NCBI RefSeq assembly: GCF_000219725.1
Contig: NC_015732.1
Span: 310,001-374,000, forward strand
From: Gracilinema caldarium DSM 7334
GTDB taxonomy: Bacteria; Spirochaetota; Spirochaetia; Treponematales; Breznakiellaceae
Reading direction: 5' to 3'
Length of the DNA: 64,000 nt
The position numbers and the translations under genes were made by a program. The notes beneath the pieces are model-generated. The model saw only the letters and a list, made by a program, of their open reading frames with translations. It searched no databases and was not told the origin of the DNA. Below, in pieces: positions 15,356 through 23,700 of this stretch; the first letter of the stretch is position 1; each line of letters begins with the position of its first letter.

Positions 15356-16510
15356 ATGAGGCAGGTGGTAATTACAAGCACGATCCTACTAACAGTTCTG
15401 ATTATCCTTCTTGATATCCGGGGCCTTGTTGGCATGTGGAAACCCTTTGGGCTTCAGGTACATACCCCACCTACCGATTATATTCTACCTCTGGAAATCC
15501 CTCTAGGTGGGTTAGCCTGGGCTAGGGATGGGGCTGTTTCGATACGGGCTTTGCTCATCAATGCAGATACGGGTGAACTTGTTGCGAACCAGCTGATTCA
15601 ACGAGATAAGGTTATATACAGGGGCCAGGTTCTTTATGAACTTGCTAGTTTTCGATCCCATATTACCGCCCCTGTTTCAGGGACCTATATATTGCGGATG
15701 GAATTGTATGACTGTTTTGAAAACTGTCGTGCGGTACTGGACCAGTTCCTTACTGTTTCAACTCAGGCGCCTCTCACAGAATTCCGCATGTTTTCCTTAT
15801 CTCATTGGACCGCTCTTGCGGTGGTCCTTATATGTGCCATCCTGGTGTTTTTTATTGGCCGTTCACATCGATTAAGTCCAAAGCGTAAAAACTGGATCGG
15901 TTTTGCTATGTATCTCATGATGTTGATCAATGAAGCGATTTATCATATCTATTGGCAGGCAATCGGTGCATGGTCAGTGAGTACCGCCCTGATGCTTCAC
16001 ATGTGTGGGCTTTCAATTCTGTTATTGCCCTGGGTTTTTATTATGAAACCAGGCAAGTCTGGGCGTCTTCTCTTTGAAATCCTATACTTCTGGGGGGTAG
16101 GGGGTGCCTTACAAGCCCTGTTTACACCCGATATTGGTCTTTTGGGTTTTCCTTCTTATAAATATTTTTCGTTTTTTATTTCTCATGGTCTCATAATTCT
16201 TATAACTGTTTATGCTTCCGTAACCCTTTCCTATAAAATTACGTATAAATCCTTTATTCGGGCTCTTATTTTATCTAATGGTGTGATTGTGGTTGTCTAT
16301 TTTATAAATCATTGGCTTGTCTATCTTCCACCTTATGAGGTTGGCAATTATTTTGTGCTCAGTTATCCTCCGGTCACAGGTTCTATAGTGGATCTTTTTG
16401 TTGAACTCTTTGGGCCATCCCCCTGGTATTTTATGGGTTTTGAAATCATGGCCCTTATTGTGTTTGGTATGTTGGTACTTCCCTGGTATATAGCTAAGGT
16501 GAAAACATGA
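15356..16510 (+). CDS. TIGR02206-type membrane protein with extracytoplasmic domain
   Basis: This 384-residue product has an N-terminal anchor (TSTILLTVLIILLDIRGLVG) and a beta-rich domain of roughly 115 residues outside the membrane. At least six TM segments follow from residue 145. The membrane part carries signatures of the YwaF/TIGR02206 family: LHMCGLSILLLPWVF, FEILYFWGVGGALQALFTPD and YKYFSFFISHGLIILI. The family has no established function. The N-terminal domain is an addition to the usual roughly 230-residue family and contains two Cys (DCFENC) that could form a disulfide. The stop overlaps the channel ATG by 4 nt, so the two are translationally coupled and may act together. Confidence 0.75.
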   Translation: MRQVVITSTILLTVLIILLDIRGLVGMWKPFGLQVHTPPTDYILPLEIPLGGLAWARDGAVSIRALLINADTGELVANQLIQRDKVIYRGQVLYELASFRSHITAPVSGTYILRMELYDCFENCRAVLDQFLTVSTQAPLTEFRMFSLSHWTALAVVLICAILVFFIGRSHRLSPKRKNWIGFAMYLMMLINEAIYHIYWQAIGAWSVSTALMLHMCGLSILLLPWVFIMKPGKSGRLLFEILYFWGVGGALQALFTPDIGLLGFPSYKYFSFFISHGLIILITVYASVTLSYKITYKSFIRALILSNGVIVVVYFINHWLVYLPPYEVGNYFVLSYPPVTGSIVDLFVELFGPSPWYFMGFEIMALIVFGMLVLPWYIAKVKT

Positions 16511-17817
16511 ATATGATACCCTATAATCATTGGCTGCGTTCTCTATGGAATTTGCTTATGCTTTTTGTCATTCTCCTGTTTCTCCTGGTCATCTCATACC
16601 GGCAGATCTTTGATCTTTTTCAGCCTGATGCTGCCTATTGGATATTTGTTGGTTTATTTATTGTTGATATCATTCTTAATTTTTTTACGACCATAAAGCG
16701 GGGGCATATACGTATGGAAAAGCCCTTTGAAGTTCGTCGTTTTTATGTACGAACTTCCTTTTGGCTCGATTGTGTTGCCGCCTTGCCTGTCGAAGGGTTA
16801 TTCTTTTGGCTTTGGGGTCCTCTGGGCTCTCAGGATTCATTTGTATCAGCCCTTTATTTGCTGGCACTTTCGATTACTTTGGTTAAATTATTAAAAGCAG
16901 GCAGTATTTTTAAATATCTTCAAGAATCTCTTGGGATAATGCCCGCAGCCCGGAGGCTTCTCCTCTTTGCCTATTGGTTAGTCGTAGTGGTACATCTCAT
17001 TGCTTTGGGATGGGTATGGATTGGAGCTGTGGAATCGGGAAGGCCCTCTTTGGACCGTTATTTACGGGCTTTGTATTGGGCTACAACAACCATTGCCACT
17101 ATTGGCTATGGAGATTATACACCGGACCATAATAATAATTTACAAATTATATATACGGTTATTATAGAACTATTTGGTGTTGGCATGTTTTCTTATGTCA
17201 TTGCCAATGTATCGAGTTTGGTTGCTAACCTCGATGTGGCTAAAAGTGCCTATCGGCGCCATCTTGATGAGGTGAATGCCTTTCTTCATGCTCAGCGGAT
17301 ACCTTTACATCTTCAGGAGCGGGTGAGGGATTATTATTCATATCTGTGGGAACAGCAGCGTGGTGTCAGTACTATGCAGGTTCTGCAGGAGTTTCCCCGC
17401 AGTCTAAGCCAGGAAATACTACTTTATTTGAACCGGGACGTATTAGAACGGGTTGAGTTGTTCTGTGGTGCAGATGAGCTTTTTATAAGGGAAGCCATGC
17501 AACTTCTAAAAAGTGAAGTCTTTTTACCTGGAGAATATATAATACATCAGGGTGAAATTGGAGACTGCATGTATTTTTTAACCAGTGGTACTGTACAGGT
17601 TCTCGTAGATGGAAAAGAAATTACCCGTCTTGGTCCTGGCTCTCCCTTTGGAGAAACGGCTCTTGTTGAACAAGGACACAGAAATGCCAGCGTTGTCTCT
17701 ATTGATTACAGTACGGGTTACCGGCTCTCGAAATCAGATTTCGAAGGATTGAGACAGAAATATCCTGAATTCGATGCGCATATCCAAAAGGTTGTTGCAG
17801 GTCGTAAAAAGAATTAG
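16507..17817 (+). CDS. Cyclic-nucleotide-gated K+ channel, SthK-like
   Basis: This 436-residue protein has six TM segments, a pore helix, and the selectivity filter TTIATIGYGDYTPD near residue 200 (TIGYGD, K+-selective). A C-linker (SAYRRHLDEVNAFLHAQ) and a cyclic-nucleotide-binding domain from about 325 follow. The phosphate-binding cassette PFGETALVEQ..RNASV keeps the Arg that contacts the cyclic phosphate. The S4-like segment LVKLLKAGSIFKYL carries lysines rather than a run of arginines, so voltage sensing may be weak. Spirochaete SthK is the known prokaryotic model. It overlaps the upstream membrane gene by ATGA. Confidence 0.9.
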   Translation: MNMIPYNHWLRSLWNLLMLFVILLFLLVISYRQIFDLFQPDAAYWIFVGLFIVDIILNFFTTIKRGHIRMEKPFEVRRFYVRTSFWLDCVAALPVEGLFFWLWGPLGSQDSFVSALYLLALSITLVKLLKAGSIFKYLQESLGIMPAARRLLLFAYWLVVVVHLIALGWVWIGAVESGRPSLDRYLRALYWATTTIATIGYGDYTPDHNNNLQIIYTVIIELFGVGMFSYVIANVSSLVANLDVAKSAYRRHLDEVNAFLHAQRIPLHLQERVRDYYSYLWEQQRGVSTMQVLQEFPRSLSQEILLYLNRDVLERVELFCGADELFIREAMQLLKSEVFLPGEYIIHQGEIGDCMYFLTSGTVQVLVDGKEITRLGPGSPFGETALVEQGHRNASVVSIDYSTGYRLSKSDFEGLRQKYPEFDAHIQKVVAGRKKN

Positions 17818-17827
17818 GCTGAACCTA

Positions 17828-17856
17828 TTGACCTTTTATAATAAAGGTGTTATTTT
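17828..17856 (+). promoter_or_regulatory. Promoter of a candidate small RNA
   Basis: TTGACC (17828-17833), 17 nt, TATTTT (17851-17856). The ACCTTT..AAAGGT inverted repeat inside the spacer (17831-17848) might be an operator or the end of the channel mRNA. Confidence 0.45.
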
Positions 17857-17862
17857 GCATTT

Positions 17863-18012
17863 AGTTCCTGATACTGCGGTTTGACTACATTGTTTGACAT
17901 CTGTGTCGTTCCCAGGCGACCGGTCGAAGCCCCGCACCAATTCGATCGACAGCGTCGCAGTTCAGGTTGCCTTCCGGGTTTTTCTCACCTCCTTTTCCCG
18001 GGAGGCTTTTTA
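17863..18012 (+). ncRNA. Candidate structured small RNA or leader with terminator
   Basis: There is no reading frame. From a predicted start near 17863 the sequence has CGGTCGAA / TTCGATCG (8 bp, one G-T) with a 12-nt loop GCCCCGCACCAA. This is enclosed by GCGAC/GTCGC and ends in CCTCC-ttttcccg-GGAGG followed by CTTTTT (about 17988-18011). The left arm contains TCACCTCCTTT, identical to the anti-Shine-Dalgarno tail of 16S rRNA. Promoter, folded body and terminator together support an RNA of about 150 nt. It lies just before the promoter of the acyl-CoA ligase gene and could instead be an attenuated leader of it. No known RNA family recognised. Confidence 0.45.
17987..18012 (+). terminator. 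Intrinsic terminator before fadD
   Basis: CCTCC (17988-17992) pairs with GGAGG (18001-18005), followed by CTTTTTAT. It ends the candidate small RNA. Confidence 0.6.
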
Positions 18013-18022
18013 TAGTTTTAAT

Positions 18023-18050
18023 TTGACAATTTTATAATATATGTTATATT
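18023..18050 (+). promoter_or_regulatory. Promoter of the acyl-CoA ligase gene
   Basis: TTGACA (18023-18028), 16 nt, TATATT (18045-18050). The ATG at 18057 falls on the predicted +1. GGCATA (18051-18056) and TATGCC (18065-18070) form an inverted repeat across the start that could be an operator. Confidence 0.65.
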
Positions 18051-18056
18051 GGCATA

Positions 18057-19985
18057 ATGGAGACTATGCCAATGGAGCTTGAACAAACCTTACCGCTCTT
18101 GATTAAAGCAAGAGCAGAGTCAATGCCTCAGATTAACATCCAATATGCAAAGGATGAATCAGGGCAATTTATACCAAAAACCTATGAAACCTTTTTTAAG
18201 GAAGTTCAGATTATTGCTGCTGGCCTCTTAGAACTTGGAGAACAACGGGGTTCTCATATTGGGCTTATTTCCGATAACCGTCAGGAATGGTTGGTGACCG
18301 ATATCGCTGTTCTTTCTATTGGTGCCGCTGATGTTCCCCGGGGGTGTGATTCTACAGATAAAGAGATCGCTTATATTCTTGGCTTTTCTGAATGTACTCT
18401 TTCATTCGCTGAAAATCCCAAACAGGTAGAAAAGATCCTTTCCCAGAAGGCCCAGATGCCTCTTTTAAAAACGCTGGTTGTATATGACAAGATTGATGAG
18501 GCTCTTAAAAATAAAGCTTCTTCCTGTGGAGTTCAACTGCTTCATTTTTTTGAACTTCATGAACTTGGTAAAAAGCGGCTGGGAAAAAATCCTGATGAAA
18601 TCTTGCGTGAAATAGATAAGGGGCAGCGGGATGATCTGGCTACCATCATTTTTACCTCCGGCACAACAGGCGAACCCAAGGGTGTTATGCTGAGTCATGG
18701 AAACTTTCTACATCAATTACCGAGCTTACCGCTCATCGCTGACCTGAAGCCTGGCGATGTATGGCTTTCCGTTCTGCCCGTTTGGCATAGCTTTGAACGG
18801 ATCATGCAGTATGTTGCACCCTGTTATTATAACGGTATTGCCTATTCAAAACCTGTTGGTTCTATCATGCTGGCAGATTTTAAGGCGGTACGCCCCCAAT
18901 GGATGGCTAGTGTGCCACGAATCTGGGAATCGGTCCGGGATGGGATTTACCGTAATATCCGTCAACATGGGGGGATCAAGAAAATCCTTTTTACCTTCTT
19001 CGTTTCTGTCGGTACCGCCCATGCGTATATGCGAAACATGACACTGGGTTTATTACCCAATTTTCATAGACGGATGAGAGCCCTTGATACGGTTTTAGGA
19101 TGTATACCCTGGATGCTTTTAACGCCTTTAAAGGCTTTAGGCAATGTACTGGTATTTAACAAGCTCAAAGCTCTCTTAGGTGGCCGCTTTAAGGCTGGCA
19201 TTTCTGGCGGCGGGGCTCTGCCGTCACAGGTAGACAAGTTCTTTAGTGCTGTGGGCATTACTCTTTTGGAAGGTTATGGTCTTACCGAAACAGCTCCGGT
19301 TATTGCCTGTCGTAGAATGAATAATGCAAGGCCCGGTTGTGTCGGTCAGATTATTCTCAACACAGAAGTAAAAATAGTAGATGAAAAGGGTAATAGCCTT
19401 CCTCCGGGACATCAGGGGCTTATTATGGTCCGGGGCGGGCAGGTTATGAAGGGGTACTATAAAAAGCCAGACTTGACGGCGAAGGTGCTTGCTCCTGACG
19501 GCTGGTTCAACACTGGGGATCTGGGCATGCTTACCTATGATAATGAAATAAAAATAACGGGACGTGCCAAGGATACCATCGTATTACGGGGTGGTGAAAA
19601 TGTAGAACCCGCACCAATTGAAGCGAAAATAAATGAAAGTGAGTGGATATCCCAGTGTATGGTAGTTGGTCAGGATCAAAAATATCTTGCAGCGCTGATC
19701 GTGCCGAAACAGGATGCCCTCATGGCTTTTGCCCAGGAAAACAATATTCCGATAGTGGACTATGAAACCCTGCTTCAACAGCCGGAAATTAATGAGCTTA
19801 TTGCCAATGATGTGGCGGATCTTGTGGGTCCCCACACCGGATTTAAACCCTTTGAACGTGTGTTTAAGTTTAAATTGCTTTCTAAACCGTTCGAAGTAGG
19901 CCGAGAATTATCCCATAAGCAAGAAATTATGAGGCATCGGGTGATAGAACTCTATAAAAAGGAGATTTCTGAGCTCTTTGAATAA
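18057..19985 (+). CDS. Long-chain fatty acid-CoA ligase (AMP-forming)
   Basis: The 642-residue adenylate-forming enzyme activates fatty acids with ATP and CoA. The AMP-binding motif TIIFTSGTTGEPKGVMLSHGN lies near residue 195. GYGLTETAPVIACRR, GWFNTGDLGML and the C-terminal hinge ITGRAKDTIVLRGGENVEP complete the set, in the FadD15-type long-chain group. It is probably a peripheral cytoplasmic-membrane enzyme. The start is uncertain. ATG 18057 would be leaderless given the promoter, while ATG 18072 has GGAG at 18059-18062 at normal spacing; the difference is five residues. A terminator follows the gene. Confidence 0.85.
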   Translation: METMPMELEQTLPLLIKARAESMPQINIQYAKDESGQFIPKTYETFFKEVQIIAAGLLELGEQRGSHIGLISDNRQEWLVTDIAVLSIGAADVPRGCDSTDKEIAYILGFSECTLSFAENPKQVEKILSQKAQMPLLKTLVVYDKIDEALKNKASSCGVQLLHFFELHELGKKRLGKNPDEILREIDKGQRDDLATIIFTSGTTGEPKGVMLSHGNFLHQLPSLPLIADLKPGDVWLSVLPVWHSFERIMQYVAPCYYNGIAYSKPVGSIMLADFKAVRPQWMASVPRIWESVRDGIYRNIRQHGGIKKILFTFFVSVGTAHAYMRNMTLGLLPNFHRRMRALDTVLGCIPWMLLTPLKALGNVLVFNKLKALLGGRFKAGISGGGALPSQVDKFFSAVGITLLEGYGLTETAPVIACRRMNNARPGCVGQIILNTEVKIVDEKGNSLPPGHQGLIMVRGGQVMKGYYKKPDLTAKVLAPDGWFNTGDLGMLTYDNEIKITGRAKDTIVLRGGENVEPAPIEAKINESEWISQCMVVGQDQKYLAALIVPKQDALMAFAQENNIPIVDYETLLQQPEINELIANDVADLVGPHTGFKPFERVFKFKLLSKPFEVGRELSHKQEIMRHRVIELYKKEISELFE

Positions 19986-19996
19986 TAGTAACCCTG

Positions 19997-20045
19997 CGGT
20001 CCCTGTCTTTATACCTGTCTTTATAAGTTCAGGGACCGTAATTTT
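19997..20045 (+). terminator. Terminator after the acyl-CoA ligase gene
   Basis: CGGTCCCTG (19997-20005) pairs with CAGGGACCG (20030-20038), followed by TAATTTT. The loop contains CTGTCTTTATA twice in tandem. Confidence 0.6.
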
Positions 20046-20069
20046 CATCAAAAATCTCAAATAACACCA

Positions 20070-20097
20070 TTGCTTTATATAAAAAAACTTCTATAAT
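20070..20097 (+). promoter_or_regulatory. Promoter of the two-component operon
   Basis: TTGCTT (20070-20075), 16 nt, TATAAT (20092-20097). The ATG at 20111 is only about 7 nt beyond the predicted start, so the leader is very short. Confidence 0.55.
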
Positions 20098-20110
20098 TAA
20101 AAAGAACACC

Positions 20111-20746
20111 ATGGAAACAGTAAAGTCTACCTCAAAGCCATTCGTTGTTATCGTTGATGATATACAGGAAAATGTACGGATCCTTCATCATGCCCTGAGG
20201 GAACAACCCTATTCTTTTGCCATTGCTTATTCCGGAAACGAACTGTTGCGCATTCTTGAAACCTATCCCGTTACACTGATTCTTCTCGATGTTATGTTAC
20301 CAGACATAGATGGATTCACTCTGGCAAAACAAATTCTTGCTGATGAACGGTATAAAGAAATTCCCATTATTTTTGTAACTGCCCGGGCAGAACAGGAAGA
20401 CAAATTACGGGGGTTTGAAGCCGGTGGGGTTGATTATGTGTCAAAACCCTTTGACAGCCGTGAAATTCTGCAGCGGGTCCGAACACATGTTAATTTGCGT
20501 CTTGCAATGGAAGAACAGAAACGGCTTAACCGGGAATTGCAAGAAGCGTTGGACCGGGTAAAAAAGCTTGAAGGAATTATCCCTATTTGTTCAAGCTGTA
20601 AAAAAATACGAAGTGATGAAGGGTATTGGACCCAGGTTGAACAGTATATTTCCGAGCATACTGGTGTCATGTTTTCCCATAGCTTGTGTCCCGACTGTGC
20701 ATCCAAGTTGTTTCCCAAGGATGTTTTAGATGAATCATCAACGTAG
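20111..20746 (+). CDS. Response regulator with C-terminal Cys-rich segment
   Basis: This 211-residue protein has a CheY-like receiver at residues about 12-130, with the phosphoacceptor Asp in LILLDVMLPDIDGF and the Lys in YVSKPFDS. A coiled stretch follows (MEEQKRLNRELQEALDRVKKLEGI), then a short module with two CxxC pairs (IPICSSCKKIRSDEGYW and SLCPDCASKLFP). The module recurs at the end of many receiver and PAS proteins and probably binds a metal. There is no DNA-binding domain, so output is likely by protein contact. The 3' end overlaps the following hybrid kinase gene by 17 bp, so the two should work in one pathway. Confidence 0.85.
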   Translation: METVKSTSKPFVVIVDDIQENVRILHHALREQPYSFAIAYSGNELLRILETYPVTLILLDVMLPDIDGFTLAKQILADERYKEIPIIFVTARAEQEDKLRGFEAGGVDYVSKPFDSREILQRVRTHVNLRLAMEEQKRLNRELQEALDRVKKLEGIIPICSSCKKIRSDEGYWTQVEQYISEHTGVMFSHSLCPDCASKLFPKDVLDESST

Positions 20747-23700
20747 GGTGTATATATCGTGTTTTTTTATTTTGTTAAGCATCGCGGTAAAGCTTCAAAG
20801 TCAGGAACTACGGTTTGATCATCTTGATCGAGATGATGGATTACCTCATTCTGGTGTTTCCGCAATAGTTCAAGATTCCCGGGGTTTTCTGTGGTTTGGT
20901 ACTAAAAATGGTTTTGCCCGGTATGACGGTTATTCATTTATAGTCTATCAACATGATCCTTTTAATGAAAATTCTCTTATACATAACCAGATACAGACCA
21001 TGTATTTGGATAAAAATGATATACTCTGGCTGGGGACCTATAACGGGCTTGACCGGTTTGATATAAAAACAGGGAATTTTATTCATTTTCAACATGATAG
21101 TTCAAAATCGAACAGTCTTTCTAATGATGTGGTTACTGCTATAGTTCGAGACACCTATGGAAAGTTATGGGTTGGTACTTTAAATGGTTTAAATGTCTTA
21201 GATGAACCTTCTGGAACTTTTATACGATATAATGATACCAACAATAGTCCGTTCATACTTCCTAACCAAACTATCCGGGCCATAGAAGCTTATCCCAATG
21301 GTTCACTTTATGTTGGAACATATGGGGGCTTGGTAGAAATTACTACAAAACGAGATGCAGTACATGTGTATAAACATACTCAAGATCGTGATAACAGTCT
21401 TCCTTCTGACATTGTTATGTCGATAAAGCGAGATGCAGAGGGAAAGCTCTGGCTCGCTTGTTGGAATGGTGGCCTTTGTGTTTTTAATCCTCTAACAGGT
21501 TCGTCAGTTCAATATATGCTTGAAGATAATCGGCTATACACCATCGATGTGGAAGATCCCCGCTGGGTGTATGTTGGTACGTGGGGTGGCGGGCTTTTTA
21601 TTTTGGATAAACAGAACGGTAATATCGAACGAATAGTTTCCAACCCCGATGACCCTTTTAGTTTAAGTCATAACATAGTGTACTCCCTGTTTCATGATGA
21701 GGGTGGGTTGCTTTGGATTGGTACAAATGGAGGGGGTATCAACAAACTAGACCGTAATCGGGATCGACTTATTCTCTATAAGAAGGATCCTAAAAAACCA
21801 ACGAGTCTTCAGAGCGATAATGTAACTGCTGTTATAAAAGATCTGGATGGTACTCTCTGGGTTGGTGCTTATAATGGTGGGCTTTCCCGACTCGATGCTG
21901 GTAGTAGAGAATGGATACATTACCAACATAATCCTAACAACCCCAACAGTTTGTCAAATAATATTGTAAATGGCCTGGCGGTCGACAGGGATAATATATT
22001 ATGGATTGCAACAAATGAAGGCTTGAGCTGTTATGATAAGAAAAAAAATAAATTTCATTCTTTTTATGGTGGGGAACTTAAATCCGGTCCCTTAGCAGAT
22101 ATAACGGTATATTCAATTTTAATAGATAGTGCAGGACGGCATTGGTATGGTTATTTCCGTAAGGGCTTGCAATGTTATGATCCAAAAACTGGTGTCTACA
22201 AACATTTTATATCTGATCCTTATAATCCAAGTTCACTCAGTGATAACCTTGTCTATTTTATTTATGAAGACTCTCGGAAACGGATCTGGGTTGGTACTAA
22301 TAAGGGGTTGAATCTATATAATCCAGAAACAGAAAGCTTTACCCGGTTTATCTACGAGAAAAATAATCCCTATGGATTACCAAGTAATGCTCTTCGGTGT
22401 ATGCGGGAGGATTCTCAGAGAAGGTTGTGGTTTGGTACTGCTTCTGGTGGTTTATCATATTTAGATGAAAAGACAGGTACATTTGTTCATTTTCTTAAAA
22501 AAGATGGACTGAGTGATGATACGGTATTAGCGATACAAGAGGATCGTAATGGCAAATTATGGCTTGGAACACTCTATGGTCTGATGGTTTTAGATCCAGA
22601 AAGTAAGAATATTAAACGACTTTCCATGATAGATGGTCTCCAAGGTATGGAATTTTCTACCGGAACTTACAAGGATAATTTGGGAAATCTATATTTTGGT
22701 GGATCGAAGGGACTCAATATAGTTTCTTCCTTTACAATCTACACAAATCAACATATCCCTCCAGTACAACTGACTAGGCTGACTGTTTCTGGCAAAGTAT
22801 TTGACTCACCTATTGATAGTACTGAGTTACACAAAATAAAACTAGCCCATGCATCCAATGATATTACGCTAGAATTTGCAGCCCTCGATTATTCCAATCC
22901 TAAGGAAAATCGTTATCGGTTTAAACTTGAAGGTTTTGATACAGATTGGAGTCCCATTGGTAGCCAACGATATGCTACTTATACGAATCTTCCAAGTGGG
23001 AATTATACATTTTGTGTTCAAGCGTCTAATAACGATGGACTTTGGAATAATGAAGGAGTACAGCTTTCTATTTTCATAGCTCCCATATTCTGGGAAACCC
23101 CTGCAGCCTTTATTATTTATATCATATTAGCCAGTACAGTACTGTTCTTAGTCGGTATGTGGTCAGCGCAAACGCAAAAACTACACCTAAATCAGATAGA
23201 ACTTGAAAAACGGAAAAAACTTGAGTCTGAAATGAGAAATGCTAAAGAACTCGCGGAGCAAGCAAATCGGGCAAAAAGTGAATTCCTTGCCAACTTAAGT
23301 CATGAGATTCGAACTCCTATGAATGCAATTCTTGGGTATACTGAAATGTTGCATCAAGCTTTAGAGGGTGATGGACGGCAGAATTTGGTCATGGTTGTAG
23401 AAAAAAACGGTAAAAATCTGCTAACCCTACTAAATGATGCATTAGATCTTTCTAGGATTGAGGCTGGAAAGGAAATAGTTCAGGAAAAATTGTTTAATAT
23501 CAAAATTCTCATTCGAGATCTTGTAGAAATGTTCCAACTGCGGGCACATGAAAAAGGAATAACATTAAAATCCTATATTGATGAATCAGTACCGGATACT
23601 ATTGTTGGGGACGAAACAAAAATTAGACAGATCATTGTTAACTTACTTGGAAATGCGATTAAATTTACATCTGAAGGTTCAGTTTCTATTTTTGCTGAAA

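Noticed and set aside
17980-17995. Fragment of a 16S rRNA gene (TCACCTCCTTT)
   Set aside because: Only the 11-nt anti-SD string matches; the flanks are unlike rRNA and it lies in a terminator hairpin.
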